This document shows, piece after piece, positions 45,723 through 58,125 of a stretch of 64,000 nucleotides of DNA (the first letter of the stretch is position 1; each line of letters starts with the position of its first letter). A model generated the notes under the pieces. That model was not told the origin of the DNA. It did not search any database and was given only the letters and a program-made list of their open reading frames with translations. The stretch is from Neostapfia colusana (taxonomy: Eukaryota > Streptophyta > Magnoliopsida > Poales > Poaceae), in contig JASWHV010000003.1 of assembly GCA_030760725.1 (NCBI GenBank), positions 61,213,264 to 61,277,263 of the forward strand, read 5' to 3'. Both the position numbers and the translations under genes were made by a program.

Positions 45723-47285
45723 TCACATACAACCTTGAGGTACTTCTCCTAACGCCTCTCCATGCGTCGATTCCGGACCTCCACACGCCGACAAGAGGCA
45801 AAAAGTACGTTGAAGCACTTGAAGAATCCGCTCATGGACTGCGGAGGAGGAGAAGATGGGGGGGGCCGCTGAGCTTGAAGGAGCCGCTGAGCTGGAAGGA
45901 GGTTGATCATTTTTCCTCCTTGAGGGTTCTGGCACAATGGGGGGTAGCTGAGGACGGAGAGGTCGATGAGTGACATCCTTGACAAAGACTATCCCCGACA
46001 CCTTCTCAATTAAGCACATGATATACGGTGCATACCCACATGAGCGGTTGGGAGTGTGGGAGATGTTGAAGATGTCATCATAAATGTGCTCAACAAGGTT
46101 GAACTTCTCTTCACTATCTATCAGGAGGAGGAGATGCCTTAAGTTTCCTTGAATTACCCCTGCATCTCCATCCTTAGGGGCAATGGTCCTCCTCAGAATC
46201 CCGTTGAGGATGCTATAGAACGGCTTGATGTTCCTAGCAAGTCCGGCCTCATAGGGGACATGGGTAGGATACATATAGTCAAGCTGGTCCCTGTCTACTG
46301 CCTTGAAGTTGGAAATAATAATCTCATGGTCCAAGTGCTCCTCCAGACCAAGTATCTGCACAAACCTCTCATAGGTGACTGAGTACTGCTCCCCATGAGT
46401 CATCCAGGTGATTTTCCGGTCACCATAGGTGGAGAAGTACACATTGGTGTAGAACTGTACAATTACCTCAATGTTCCAATCATATTTCAAGCTCATGATT
46501 TCCTTGATTCCATGCCGCTCTATGGCTTCAATCACTGCATCAAAGGATTTGTGCTTCCTTTTGGCCATGTAGTCCCAATCTATCCATTGAGCCTGGGCAG
46601 CTGGGGTCTTCATCTTTAGGTACACCAAGCGGTAGTAATCGCAGTAGAAGTCACACCAAAACCTAGAATCGGCTGTGTGCTTCTCATAGTCGTAGATGTT
46701 TTCCATCCTCAGCCTTCTCGCCTTTTCAGCCCCCTTTCCTTTGAATACAAATGCCGAATTGTTGGGCTGCCGGTTTGGATCTCTAGCAGGGGCAGCCATC
46801 TTCAAGGGGCCGATAGGCTTCGGTTGCCCTTTCTCCCTGATTACTATCCCTCCTGCCCTGTTTCTCAGTGCTTTGGCAGTTGCCTTTTTATTCTTGAGCT
46901 CCTCAGGAAGTGGAGCCTTGCCCTTCTTCGGATCACGAGGAACCCTACCCTCGGATTCCTTCTCCTTTTCCCGCTCTTTATCTCCCAAGGTGACAAGCCT
47001 CTTCCTCTTGGGCTCTGAGGCGCTAGCAGCTTGGGAGCTTTGGGCTTCACGTTCGACCCTTTTCTTTCTCCGTTGACCCTTCAAGGATTCTTCAACGGCT
47101 TGGGCAATTCGTGGCTCCTTGTCGAGATCATGCTTCTTCTTTGTTCTTGCCTCTCGACGGACGGCTTCTTTAGCCGCTTGGGCCTCATTTGCTGCCCTTT
47201 CTTCGGCAATGCGCCGATGAAGGGCTTGTCGAGCCTCCTCGGCTGTGGGACTTGGAAGGGGAGAGCTTTGGTGGGAGCTCGACAT
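45723..47285 (-). CDS. Extra ORF after copia pol (position of the SIRE env-like ORF)
   Basis: A 520-codon frame starts at ATG 47285. Residues 1-190 are basic and coiled-coil-like (EEARQALHRRIAEERAANE, then many K/R). Residues about 205-420 form a folded domain with FWCDFYCDYYRLVY, VIVQFYTNVYF, TWMTHGEQYSVTYERFVQILGL and RRTIAPKDGD. To my knowledge this resembles the 'putative plant transposon protein' domain found in many grass retroelements. The C-terminus is Ser/Pro-rich. A frameshift near 45.8-45.9 kb replaces the original acidic tail. No signal peptide or transmembrane segment is visible, so an envelope role is unsupported; a nucleic-acid or chromatin-binding role is possible. It is better preserved than the adjacent pol. 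Confidence 0.7.
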   Translation of the reverse strand: MSSSHQSSPLPSPTAEEARQALHRRIAEERAANEAQAAKEAVRREARTKKKHDLDKEPRIAQAVEESLKGQRRKKRVEREAQSSQAASASEPKRKRLVTLGDKEREKEKESEGRVPRDPKKGKAPLPEELKNKKATAKALRNRAGGIVIREKGQPKPIGPLKMAAPARDPNRQPNNSAFVFKGKGAEKARRLRMENIYDYEKHTADSRFWCDFYCDYYRLVYLKMKTPAAQAQWIDWDYMAKRKHKSFDAVIEAIERHGIKEIMSLKYDWNIEVIVQFYTNVYFSTYGDRKITWMTHGEQYSVTYERFVQILGLEEHLDHEIIISNFKAVDRDQLDYMYPTHVPYEAGLARNIKPFYSILNGILRRTIAPKDGDAGVIQGNLRHLLLLIDSEEKFNLVEHIYDDIFNISHTPNRSCGYAPYIMCLIEKVSGIVFVKDVTHRPLRPQLPPIVPEPSRRKNDQPPSSSAAPSSSAAPPIFSSSAVHERILQVLQRTFCLLSACGGPESTHGEALGEVPQGCM

Positions 47286-48203
47286 ATTTCCTGAGAAATA
47301 AGAGATGAGAGGTCAAGGAAGTGCAATATTGCAAAAGAATTCACTAAAAATGGCTAAAGTTGGAGTTTATCCTGTGTAAACCGGACTTATCCGTTAAAGG
47401 GACGAACTAGTCCGCCTAAAACCAGACTAGTCCGGGTTATACAAGAAGAACTCTAACCCTAACAATGTTTTGCAAAAACTTCGAATTAAGTCACAATATT
47501 CCTAGGCTACGATCGCATTGACACTAGAAACAATATTTGTGAAGAAGTTCCTAGCAAAAGACCTAAGAATGAAGAAAAGAAAGGATTTTTGGTTAGGTCA
47601 AGAATACCTCTTGAAATCTTCAAATGTGATGAATTTGGAGTCGAAACTTGATCAACGAAGCACGGGGAAAGATTTCCGCACTTCTTAGGGCTCCAATCCG
47701 TGAATTAGACAAGATTTTTGGTGGAGGAGATCGAAAATTGCCAATTTGGGCACTTCCGGCTTAAGTGAGGGTGTGAGGGCGGACTTGTCTGTGAAGAGTA
47801 AGGGGTCGGGTTAAGTCCCCAGGGACCGGACTAGTCCGGCTTGTTGTCCGGACAGGTCTGGTTGGCGGACCAGAGCTGGACTTCTCCAGGGCCGGACTTG
47901 TCCAACCTCCATGGCGGACTAGTCCGGTTTGGACTTGTCCGCTGCGAAGTCTGACCTAGATATCCTGGACTTGTCCGGCCCATGGGCGGACTAGTCCGGC
48001 TACATGCTGAAATTCACATAACTTGAATTTTAGCTCAAGAATATGATCCTTTTGGACAAGTTTTTGTAAATATCTTTGGCAAACATGGTCAGTAAGCATA
48101 CATCAAACAAACAATGACCATATTTGACAAAGAGTCCTTTTGAACATAGTTTTCATAGAGTAAGAGAGATTAGGGTAGTATGTTGAAAACAGATGTGCAC
48201 ACT
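47286..48203 (-). other. Copia spacer between pol and extra ORF, dense in GGACTAGTCC-type palindromes
   Basis: About 0.9 kb without coding potential. Two clusters, 47380-47440 and 47780-48005, carry a dozen or so copies of GGACTAGTCC, GGACTTGTCC, GGACAGGTCT and close variants. It may include a promoter, splice or translation signal for the downstream ORF. Confidence 0.7.
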
Positions 48204-51200
48204 TCAAGCAACGTTTCGAGAATCTAGGATATTCAGTTCACTCCTTAGGTCACAAAAGCGTTTCTCATCAAGGGGTTTTGTGAAGATTTCCGGCAATTGC
48301 TTCTCACTCCTAACATGAGAGATAACGATATCTCCCTTGATAGAGTGATCTCACAGGAAATGGTGACGGATATCAATATGTTTGGTTCTAGAATGCTCCA
48401 CGAGATTGTGAGCAATCTTGATGGCACTCTCATTGTCACATAGGAGTGGAATATGGCGCAAAGTGTAACTATAGTCCCTAAGAGTTTGTCGCATCCATAG
48501 GAGTTGTGCACAACAACTCCCGGCTGCGATGTACTCCGCTTCGGCTATGGATAAGACAATGGAGTTTTGTTTCTTTGAAGACCACGAGACCAAGGACCTA
48601 CCAAGGAATTGGCAAGTCCCTGACGTGCTCTTCCTATCTACCTTACAACCGGCATAATCGGCATCGAAGTATCCAATGAGATTGAACTTGGATCCTTTGG
48701 GATACCAAAGTCCTAGGTTAGGAGTGTGAACCAAATATCTAAGAATCCGCTTAACGGCCGTCAAGTGACACTCCTTAGGAGCGGCTTGGAACCGTGCACA
48801 CATACATACACTAAGCATTATGTCGGGCCTAAAGGCACAAAGGTAAAGCAAAGAACCTATCATGGAACGAAATACCTTTTGGTCCACACTTGGACCATCT
48901 TCATTAAGTTCAAGATGTCCGTTGGTTCCCATGGGAGTCTTGATGGGTTTGGCTTTGTCCATGTCGAACCTCTTGAGTATGTCTTGAGTATACTTGGTTT
49001 GACTTATGAACATTCCTTCCTTGAGTTGTTTGACTTGAAATCCTAGGAAGAACTTCAATTCCCCCATCATTGACATCTCGAACCTTTTGGTCATTATCTT
49101 TGAAAACTCATCACAAAAGGTTGGTTAGTAGAACCAAATATAATGTCATCGACATATATTTGGCACACGAATAAATCATCATTAAAATGCTTAGTGAAGA
49201 GTGTATAGTCGACCTTTCCTATCCTAGAACCATTTTTAATAAGAAAGTCTCTAAGACACTCATACCAAGCTCTAGGAGCTTGTTTGAGGTCATAGAGGGC
49301 TTTCCGGAGTTTAAAGACATGGTTAGGATACTAATCGTCCTCAAATCCTGGTGGTTGCTCCACGTGCACTTCCTCCTTGATCGGACCATTGAGGAAAGCG
49401 CTTTTCACATCCATTTGGTATAGCTTGAAATCATGGTGAGTAGCAAAAGGAAGCAATATACAAATTTATTCGAGCCTAGCTACGGGAGCAAAAGTTTCAT
49501 CATAATCCAAACCTTCTACTTGTGCATATCCCTTTGCAACAAGTCTCTCCTTGTTTCTTGTTACAACCCCATACTCGTCTTGCTTGTTGTGGAATACCCA
49601 CTTGGTTCCCACAATATTTGCATTGGGTCGCTTCACAAGTTCCCATACATGATTTATTTCAAAATTGTTGAGTTCCTCTTGCATGGCCACCATCCAATCC
49701 GGATCTTGTAGTGCTTCTTCTACCTTGCGGGGCTCCAAAGAGGAAACAAAAGAGTAATGTTCACAAAAATTAGCCATTCGAGAGCGAGTGGTCACCCATT
49801 TAGAGATATCTCCTAGTATGTTGTCGACGGGATGATCCCGTTGAACACTTTGGTGCATTCTTGGATGAGGTGGTTGAACTCTTTGATCTTCATCTTCATT
49901 GTCACTCTTTTCTTTGTCTCCCACTTGATCCAATCCTCCATCTTGACTTTGATCATTTTGATCATGTTAAGGTTGGGCTTGCTTATCTTGAACTTGATCA
50001 TGGGAGGGAAACGTATTTTTGTTTGTTGGATGATCATTTGAGTCTTGAGGATGTTCTTGAGGAAAAATGTCTCCAAGTGCCATCCTTTTAAGTGCTTCTT
50101 GTGGAGCCTCTTCTTTATCTAGCACACTTGATCAACTTGCTCCACTTGGGAGCCGCTAGTCTCATCAAACGCTACGTCTCTCGCTATTTCAACAATTTCG
50201 GAAGTTTTGTTGAAAACACGATAGGTGTAGGTGTTTGAGTCATAACCAAGCAAGAAACCTTCATTGGACTTTGAAGCAAACTTAGAAGTCCTAGGCTTCT
50301 TGTTGAGATTATAACACTTGCTCCCAAAGACACGAAAATAAGAGATGTTTGATTTGTTATCGGTTAGAAGTTTGTAAGACGTCTTCTTCAAAAGTAGATG
50401 AAGATACAACTGGTTTATGGCATGGCAAGCAGTGTTAACTGCTTCCACCCAAAACCGGTCCGAAGTCTTGTACTCATCAAGCATGGTTCCTGCCATCTCA
50501 ATAAGAGTTCTATTCTTCCTTTCAGCCACCCCGTTTTGTTGAGGGGAGTAGGGGGCTGAAAACTCATGCTTGATGCCTTCTTCATCCAAGTATTCTTCCA
50601 CATGAGTATTCTTGAACTCGGTGCCGTTATCGCTCCTTATGTTCTTGATTCTTAAGGAGAACCCGTTTTGAGCTCTTCTCAAGAATTTCTTGAGCACACT
50701 TTGAGTTTCGCCTTTGTCATGCAAAAAGAACACCCAAGTGAAATGAGAATAATCATCTACAACAACAAGACCATATTTGTTACCGCCGATGCTTATGTAG
50801 GCGATTGGACCGAAGAGGTCCATGTAAAGTAGCTCCAAAGGTCTTGTAGTCGTCATGGCATTTTTGAATGGATGTTGAACTCCAAATTTCTTTCCGGCTT
50901 GACAAACACTACATGGCCTGTCCTTATCAAAAACAACATTTTTCAAGCCTCGAATGTGTTCTCCCTTGAGAAGTTTTTGCATGTTCCTCATCCCAACATA
51001 GGCTAGCCTTCTATGCCAGAGCCATCCCATGTTGGTCTTCGCCATTAAGAACGTGTCAGGTTGATCTTTATCCATGGTGAAATCCACAAGGTAAAGCTTT
51101 CTCTTGAGCACGCCCTTAAAGGAGATTTTCCCTTGGCCATGGTCCCCAAAGTATATTCCTTCACTTGGATCTTTATTTTCCTCATATTCAACAAACATCC

Positions 51201-53565
51201 TTCCCTCTTTGGTCATATGGTTTGTGCATCCACTATCGAGCACCCATTTTGATCCACCGGAGGAGTATGCCTACAAAATAGAGTTATGCCTTACCTTTTG
51301 GTACCCAAGCGGATTTGGGTCCTTTCATGTTAGTCAAGAGGCACTTGGGCACCCACACACAAGGTTTTGGACTCTTGCAAAGTGGCCCAACATACTTAGC
51401 ATAGAAATTTCCAAATTTGTTTCTCAATAAAACATATGAGGCATCAAAATCATGGAACAAAGGATGAGATTTATTTTTAGGCACGTTAGATGAGTTTGCA
51501 ATGTTCTTTACATTTTCTTTGTTAGATGAACCTTCCTTGACAAATACAATCAAATCTTTTCCCTTCTTGGGAGTTTTAGCATGTTGCCTCCACTCCCGAG
51601 AATAGCCAAGACCATCTTTGACATATGGAGGTCTTACATTGGTATATGCACGAGTGCATATGCCACTTTTTTCTTATCAAAGATACCACCTTTCGGTGAC
51701 TGCTTGTTTTGTGCCGACTTGAGTTCATCTTTGAGTTTTAGGATTAAGTTTGAGCACTTGCAAGTTTGAGTTGCTTCGGGAGATTTCTTTGAGGAGGGTG
51801 AAATCATAGAGGAAGAAGGTGCATTGATCTTGAGAGACTCAACTTGTGTTTCAAGTATCTTGTTGACTTTTGTCAAGTTAACAATTTCATCCTTGAGCAC
51901 AACAATTGTGTCTTCAAGATTTGAGCAAATTTCCTTGCTCAAAGCGAGTTCATGCTCAAGTGCCTTGCTTCTTTCCCTTTCAATCTCAAGGAGCTCTTCA
52001 AGCTCATGACATCTCTCCTTTTCAAAGATGAGCATGTCTTCTTGACGGTTGATGAGTTCATCCTTCTCAAGGATTTCTTTCGACTGCAATCTCATCTTTT
52101 TCAAGGTGCTCCTACTTAGATCCTTAAGCATGGATTTATTTTCACTGCTACTATCAAAGCTATCAAGTAAAGAAGTAGAGGAGGATGGTTTAGATTTAAC
52201 CTTTCTTCTTCCCTCCTTAGCCATGAGACATGTAGACTTGAAGTTTTTAATGTTTGGGAAGAGCTTGCTCCTTCCAATGGCAAGTGTTGTCACTTTCTCT
52301 TCATCCTCAGAGGATGAGTCTTTGTTTGAGTCCCATTCCTTCCCAAGGTGAGCGTGTCCTGATGGCTTCTTCTTCTTGAAGGATTTCTTCTCTTGAGACT
52401 TGCCATATTTCTTCTCTTACTCTCTTCATATGGACAATCTACAGTGAAGTGTCCATATTCACCACAGCTGTAGCATGATCTTTTCATCTTGGGCTTGGAC
52501 CTTTCCTTGTTCTTGTTCTCATAATGGTTGCCCCACTTCTTTCTTCTCATCATCCTTTTGAATTTGTTGATGAAGAGCGCCTCTTCTTCATCGGTGTCGA
52601 GGCCCTCATCATCACTTGCTTCGAAGTCTTGTGATGAGGTGTTGCTTTGAAAGCAACATCTTTCTTCTTTGAGGAGGCAAGTCTTTGGAGGTCGCTGTAG
52701 AACCTGGCTTCCTTCTCCACCATCTCATTGTTGATGATTCTTCCAAGCACTTCCTCCAGGGTCATTTGAGCATATCCCGGGCTCTCACGGATCAAGGAGC
52801 AAAGAGCAATGTTTCAAGGCATGAATGCCCGAAGCATCCTCTTCACCACCTCATGATCCGTCCACCGGGTGCATCCATAAGATCAGATCTTGTTGACGAG
52901 CACCTTGAGACGGTTGTACATGTCTTGAGGGGACTCACCATCCATGATGGTGAACCTCCCAAGCTCTCCTTCAATCATCTCGATCTTGGCCTCCCTAATG
53001 ACTCGGTTTCCTTCATGCACCGTCTTGAGTGTGTCCCATATATCTTTGGCCACCTCCAATCCATCGACTCGGTTGAACTCTTCTCGAGTCAAGGATGAGG
53101 TGATGACCCCAACTGCTTGAGCACTGTGATGAAGTAGAATGGCTTGTTCCGGGGTAACGTCTTCTTCATTCCTTGGAAGATGAACACCTGTTAAGACAAT
53201 TTGCCACAAGCTAGGGTTAAGGATATTAGATGCATCTTCATGTTATGCTTCCACATTGAGTAATCATTTCCATCAAATTGAGGAGGTTTGCCAAGAGGAA
53301 TGGATAAGTAATGATTGTTAGAAGTTAATCGTTCATAGTTGAAAGGATATTGGGAGTAGTCCGATTGACTACTCCTTTCTTGATCCTTCGGCTTCTTCTT
53401 CTCTTTGCTAGAGTGACCTAGCTTCTCACAAAGTCGTGCCTTGAGCTGGCGAACTTCATCATCATCCCTTGAGTGATCTTTCATCACATCAACGTCCTTT
53501 TTCTTGTCATATGTGTTTTCGCCTTGTTACGTCGGCGGAATCTCGTATCCCTCAACTCCAGCCAT
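48204..53565 (-). pseudogene. gag-pol: Copia gag-pol pseudogene
   Basis: Gag starts at ATG 53565 (MAGVEGYEIPPT) and meets TAA at codon 13 (53527-53529). Further defects: a 1-nt loss near 53216, TGA at about 52880 and 52814, and frameshifts near 52650 and 52420. Gag has a CCHC knuckle near 52440-52480 (CYSCGEYGHFTVDC) and a coiled coil at 51750-52200. Protease LDSGCTNHM lies at about 51235. Between protease and the pre-integrase motif (KGVLKRKLYLVDF) it is about 50 residues shorter than I expect for the family, in frame. Integrase keeps YMDLFGPI, RSDNGTEFKN and QQNGVAERKNRT, but its second zinc-binding His is Tyr (HRRLAY). Reverse transcriptase has YVDD at 49145-49156 within a frame broken by stops. 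RNase H is at about 48351-48620, and TGA near 48351 precedes KPLDEKRF and the final stop at 48204. Confidence 0.9.
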
Positions 53566-53603
53566 CTTCTCTCTGAGTGGTTAGACTCTTGATGGAAAGA
53601 CCT

Positions 53604-53615
53604 GCTCTGATACCA
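53604..53615 (-). other. Copia primer-binding site (initiator tRNA-Met type)
   Basis: TGGTATCAGAGC on the element strand, two bases from the 5' LTR end. Confidence 0.92.
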
Positions 53616-53617
53616 AT

Positions 53618-54109
53618 TGAAATCGCCTAGAGGGGGGTGAATAGGCTAAAGTGCTAGAAATGACTTATTAAATGAAATTAGAACACAATGGCCGGACTAG
53701 TCTGGCTCAGGGGCGGACTAGTCCGGTTTGCTTGCTGAAAAACCTAAAAGGGTTGGACTAGTCTTCCTTAATGGCGGACTAGTCTTGTCAAATTGCTGCA
53801 AAAGCCTAAAACTTAGTTTTTATGGGGTTTTCTCCAGATTTTAGTTTAACAAAATGTGAATGAAACAACTAGCAATCCTATATTACAAGTGTGATAGAAT
53901 ATTGAAATGAATTGCAGGATTGTGATGATGTATAATCTAATCGCGAGATAATTAAAACAAACCCTAAGCAATCTTGATCTTCAAAGAAATGTACTTACAA
54001 GAGAGACACTGAGGATTTTTTCCCGAGGTTCGATTCCACTTAGGATCTACGTCACCGCTGAGGAGTCTACAAAGGACCGGGTCTAACAACCCTTTCCTTA
54101 CCAAGTCGC
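53618..54109 (-). repeat. Copia 5' LTR, truncated by E6
   Basis: 492 bp closely match 43639 onward. The match stops at CCAAGTCGC, where the E6 LTR begins. The remaining 0.9 kb must lie beyond E6, outside the window. Confidence 0.93.
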
Positions 54110-56865
54110 TGTAAAATCCCCAAAAGTGGTAGCAAGAAAATTCTGCTCATGTGCACTTATAAAAAATGAGGAGAATTAAAACTTTGAATTATAATGGGGT
54201 AAGTTCAAAGTGAGGGTTTAGACTTCCCAAAACTTCCAAACATGGGGATCTAAATGCACAGCTTGGATCTTCATAGTCCAAATATTCACCCTTCCAAATT
54301 TCAGCTCATTTGGAGGAGTTTCAATATTTGTTTGGGATTAAAAGGAAGAGCCCTCTAATCTGAATTTCAAATTCAGTTTCAAATTCCAATTCCCTTAATT
54401 TGAAAATTGGGTTTCACAAATGTGTTCTCCACCTTTGAATGAGCAGCCATGCCAAAAATTGAAAATTTTGGAACTGGTTTGCTATATTTTTGAGGCAATA
54501 CAAAGTGGAGAATTCAAACTCATTTTCAAATTCAAATGATCAAACCACATTCAAATTCTACACCAGAATTCAAACCATTTGAATTCTGCAAATTCAAACT
54601 TAACTTTGAGGCGAAGTAAAGCATTCAATTTGGAGTAGCTGTGGTGAAAATATCAGTAGAAAAGTTAATTAAATTGAGAGGGGGTGGGACCCACTAGTCA
54701 GCCACCCAGAGAAGAACTTTCTGTTTACCTCGGTTGCTCACCAGCATGCCAGCTCCTGCAGCGTACTCCCGCTCGAAGCTCCACCGAGCTGCTTGCTGCA
54801 GCGTGCTCCCGAAGGCAACTCAGGCGTGGGTTATCCAGAGTTGAAGCAGCCCGATTGAGTTCTTTTCTCCACGCTACACCGAGGAACCCTCAGCCTCTCA
54901 GCGCTCACGAGCAACACACCGTGCGTCCACCCCTGTGCTTGTCATTCAGCAGCCCTCCAGCCCTCCCAGCAGTGGTTTATCGCCCCAGGAGGTGCGCCAG
55001 CGACCCCTCAACGTGTTCCACCGCTCCTCAGCTCATCCCCGAGCTCCCCTCGCAGTGCCCAAGCTGTTCTTCACCGGGAGAACACAGAGCACGCTGTACC
55101 TCGCTGCACCTCGTCTTCCGGCCGCTCCAACGCCTCTCCCGCACGTCCAACACCTCCCTAAGGTGCGCCAAGGTGTGTAGATCATGCTACCGCAGTCCCC
55201 TTGCCCTTCCCCATCACTGTCTCGCCGGAATTTAGGTTTTGGCGCCGGTACACGTGAAGAACCGACCCACACCAAAACTGGAAATTCGTCCAACGTGGTT
55301 GATCATCGGTTCTACAATTCAAGCCACAGAAACTAGTGATCCTAGCGCCCTCCCACGCCAAATACCGCAGCAAACCATCGACCACACGCCCCGGGCGACA
55401 AGAAATCACTGGCGGAGGCAAAAACGGGTCGGTCCTCCGGTGAACCCTATGTTCTGGCCATTTGCTGCAAGGTTTAGCCTGCGTTCCATGTTCCCCGATC
55501 ATTGGTGATGCTTTAGGGAAAGGTATCTCGCCGGGAGAAGCTTTGGACGCGCCGGAACGCGTTGATGCCGAGCTCCCGAGCCGCCCCACCGGTGCCGGCC
55601 TGTTTTCGGTCGTTTTCATGCGTGGAAACCTTGCCCGGCAGCTGCGCCATGTTCCCAGGAGCATGTAGGGTGAAACCGGAGCTAATTTGGTGGAGAAATG
55701 AGGGAGAACGAGCCATGCCATGATTTGAACTGGTGTACACGCGCGCCTCTGGCGGGAGGTCGAACAAGGACCTGACCAGTGGGCCCCCTGTTAAGTCTCT
55801 GTGTAGATTTTAAACAGAGAGCTATCACAGTTTGAAAAATTCATAACTTTGTGTATACAGTTCCAAAAAGGGTGAGACAAATTTTGTCTGAATCCTTAGG
55901 AGGAGTACTTTACAGAGGAACAAATTGCATGCTACGAAAATGCCCAGGAATTTCTGTAGAATTGTTTTTAGTAAATCCTTTAGGGATTTATTACAAGAGC
56001 AATTCTTTATGAAATATTCCCAAATTTGGGCAGCTAGTCCTTTTCATAGTGCCTGACCTCCAGTAAAAATTTTAGGATTTCTGGAGCTTATTTAGAGGGC
56101 TTAATCAGTAGGTTATCTCAGGATTAAATAAATTAGCTAAAAATCATAGAATTGATTTCCAGAAAATGGTTCAACCTTCATACCTCCATAACTTTCTGTA
56201 GGGATGTCCGAAATTGGTGAAACAAATTTTGTTGGGTTTATCTCAGTCAGTACTTTGCAGAAATGCAAAGAAATTGATCTGAAGATCTCTGGATATTTCT
56301 CCAAGATTCATCAAAGTTAAATCTTTGGGAATTTAGTCCAGAATATCTCTGTTATGGAATTTCTTCAAATTTGGCCAGGAAGTTCCTCATGACATTACTG
56401 ATATCCAGTAAAAATTTGAGCTTCATTGGAGTTCATTTTCTAGGTCAAATTACCTTCCCAAATTCAGCCTTTATTTGGAAATTCAAATTTAAACAGAAAT
56501 TGTTCAGCACTCCTGTCCAAACTTCAAAAATTCATATCTCTCTGATGGTAGCTCTAAAAATGGTGAAACAAATTTTGTTAGAACCATGGAGACTTACCCT
56601 AATCAGATCTTCCATTTATAGCTATATCGAAGCTCCTGATTTGGGCTCGAAATTCAGATAAGCATGGTACTTGTAGGAATTTTAAAGACTACATTATGCA
56701 ATGATATATCTCCAAATTTGGCTCAAATCATCCTTATAGGGCCTAGTATCCACTGTAAAATTCCCAAAGCCAATTAAGGATCCTAAATAGCAATAGCTAT
56801 GAATAGTAGTTCAATTCTTATAAATCCTTAATACTTATACATCTATTTTGCTACATTTCATTTAG

Positions 56866-56943
56866 TGACCGAAGTTGAGGACGCACCGGAGCCTTTGGAC
56901 GTCCTGCCACCTGAAGTTGACTTCCCATCTAACTCGCAACCAG
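56866..56943 (+). other. Candidate mini-exon in E6 LTR (acidic, 78 nt)
   Basis: It follows CTACATTTCATTTAG, the best 3' splice site of the set, and is followed by CCAG/GCAAGC. It reads two bases, 25 codons beginning TEVEDAPEPLDVLPPE, and one base. Confidence 0.5.
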
Positions 56944-57996
56944 GCAAGCCCCGGTTTGCACTTAAGTACCTTTTATAAAATTCTTTAATTGTATCACTTA
57001 TGTCTAGGGTGAATGTTTGCATTAGAGTTAAGGTGTTTGAAACCCCACTTGCATAACCTTTTCAATCCTATGAAGGCTTGGGTAGATTACAAAGCCGACG
57101 AGTAGACAAGGCCCCGCTAATATGCTTAGGACCTCGGTAGAAGTCGAGTAGTTGGAATCTACTCACGAGGTAAGGTTTATCACACGGTTTGGTCAGAATA
57201 GAAAATGGCTTAAAAGTGGAGAAAATGAGACCCAACAGGGGAGATAGGAAGCAGTGAGCGGAGGTCTCACGTGCGTAGCCCTGTTGGTGTCGATTGAGGA
57301 CCGAGTCGTGTGCGGGCCTGCTGAACAAGTATCGAACAGTACCAGATGGCATACTGACATAAGCAGGAAACCGATGTAAATGGTTAACCTGGGTGCCGAG
57401 GCTTACCCAACCGTAAATAGGAGTGGGTTGAGGGTAGCAAGGTGTAAATCTGCTGGTGGGCACAGTCACGCTCCACGCGGGGACCTCCTGCCCGTTACGG
57501 ATGGACCGGTTCGGCATTTGGATTGCCTTTGAAAGTTTGTTGCATACAACAGAGTAGGAAGGGGTGTGGAATCACGCTTCTGAAAGTGGGTGTATGCAAC
57601 GTGTTGTCCGGGTGTCTCCTGATTGCAATCACCGTCCCTCGCGGTTATTTGAGTACCGCTTGTTCACTGTTTCGTGACGTAGTAAGAAGTGAAGTAAGCC
57701 AGTTGAATGATAATATGCTGTGATGATAGATTAATGTTTTGGAAACCATGTCTGCTGTAGATGTAGAGCTAATTAAGTTTACTTTCCGCTTTGGGCATCA
57801 CCACATCGGAGGAAAGCGTTTCTTGTTTGATTGTGGACTTCTGATGTGAGGGCTGCCTATGGCACATGAATTTGCTGCTATAAAACTGAAAGTAAGGACC
57901 AACTTATAGGCGTGTCTTTGTCGCAAATTCCTTTTTCCTATCATACACCTCCCTGCATGTAGAGTTCCATGCCTAGGCTAGACGGTTAAGCTTTGC

Positions 57997-58012
57997 TGAG
58001 CCATCGTGCTCA
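57997..58012 (+). other. Conserved LTR hairpin, E6
   Basis: TGAGC-CATCGT-GCTCA follows CTTTGC and is followed by CGGTTGC, exactly as in E4 (transcript strand). The candidate last exon starts 28 nt downstream. Confidence 0.65.
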
Positions 58013-58039
58013 CGGTTGCAATATTTGAGCTGTATGCAG

Positions 58040-58125
58040 GTGAGAGCTATTAGGAGGGTTCTGAGGACGAGGCGATGCCCCCGTCAGGGTACACGACCAA
58101 GATGGAGCCCTGCACGCCGCCGTGA
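58040..58125 (+). other. Candidate last exon of LTR-embedded ORF, E6
   Basis: After TGTATGCAG it reads two bases and then codons ending PPSGYTTKMEPCTPP and TGA (58123-58125), with an internal TAG at 58051-58053. The match with E4 (PPSGTT..EPYTPR) at the protein level and the phase match with the mini-exon argue that this was once coding. Confidence 0.45.

Larger units (their letters stand above)
43639..54109 (-). mobile_element. Ty1/copia SIRE/Maximus-type retrotransposon, minus strand
   Basis: The domain order protease, integrase, reverse transcriptase, RNase H is that of copia. The TGAAATCGCCTAGAGGGGGGTGAATAGG border, the long Gag with a coiled coil and an extra ORF after pol are typical of the SIRE/Maximus lineage. 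The 3' LTR is at the left (43639-45051); the 5' LTR at the right is truncated at 54109 by E6. CGGAT (43634-43638) would be the left target duplication. The coding region is broken many times. Confidence 0.92.

Noticed and set aside
54684..55235. 183-codon + strand frame and 179-codon minus frame (55182-55721) in the E6 LTR
   Set aside because: Both are in the GC-rich leader block of an LTR, overlap each other on opposite strands and resemble nothing known.
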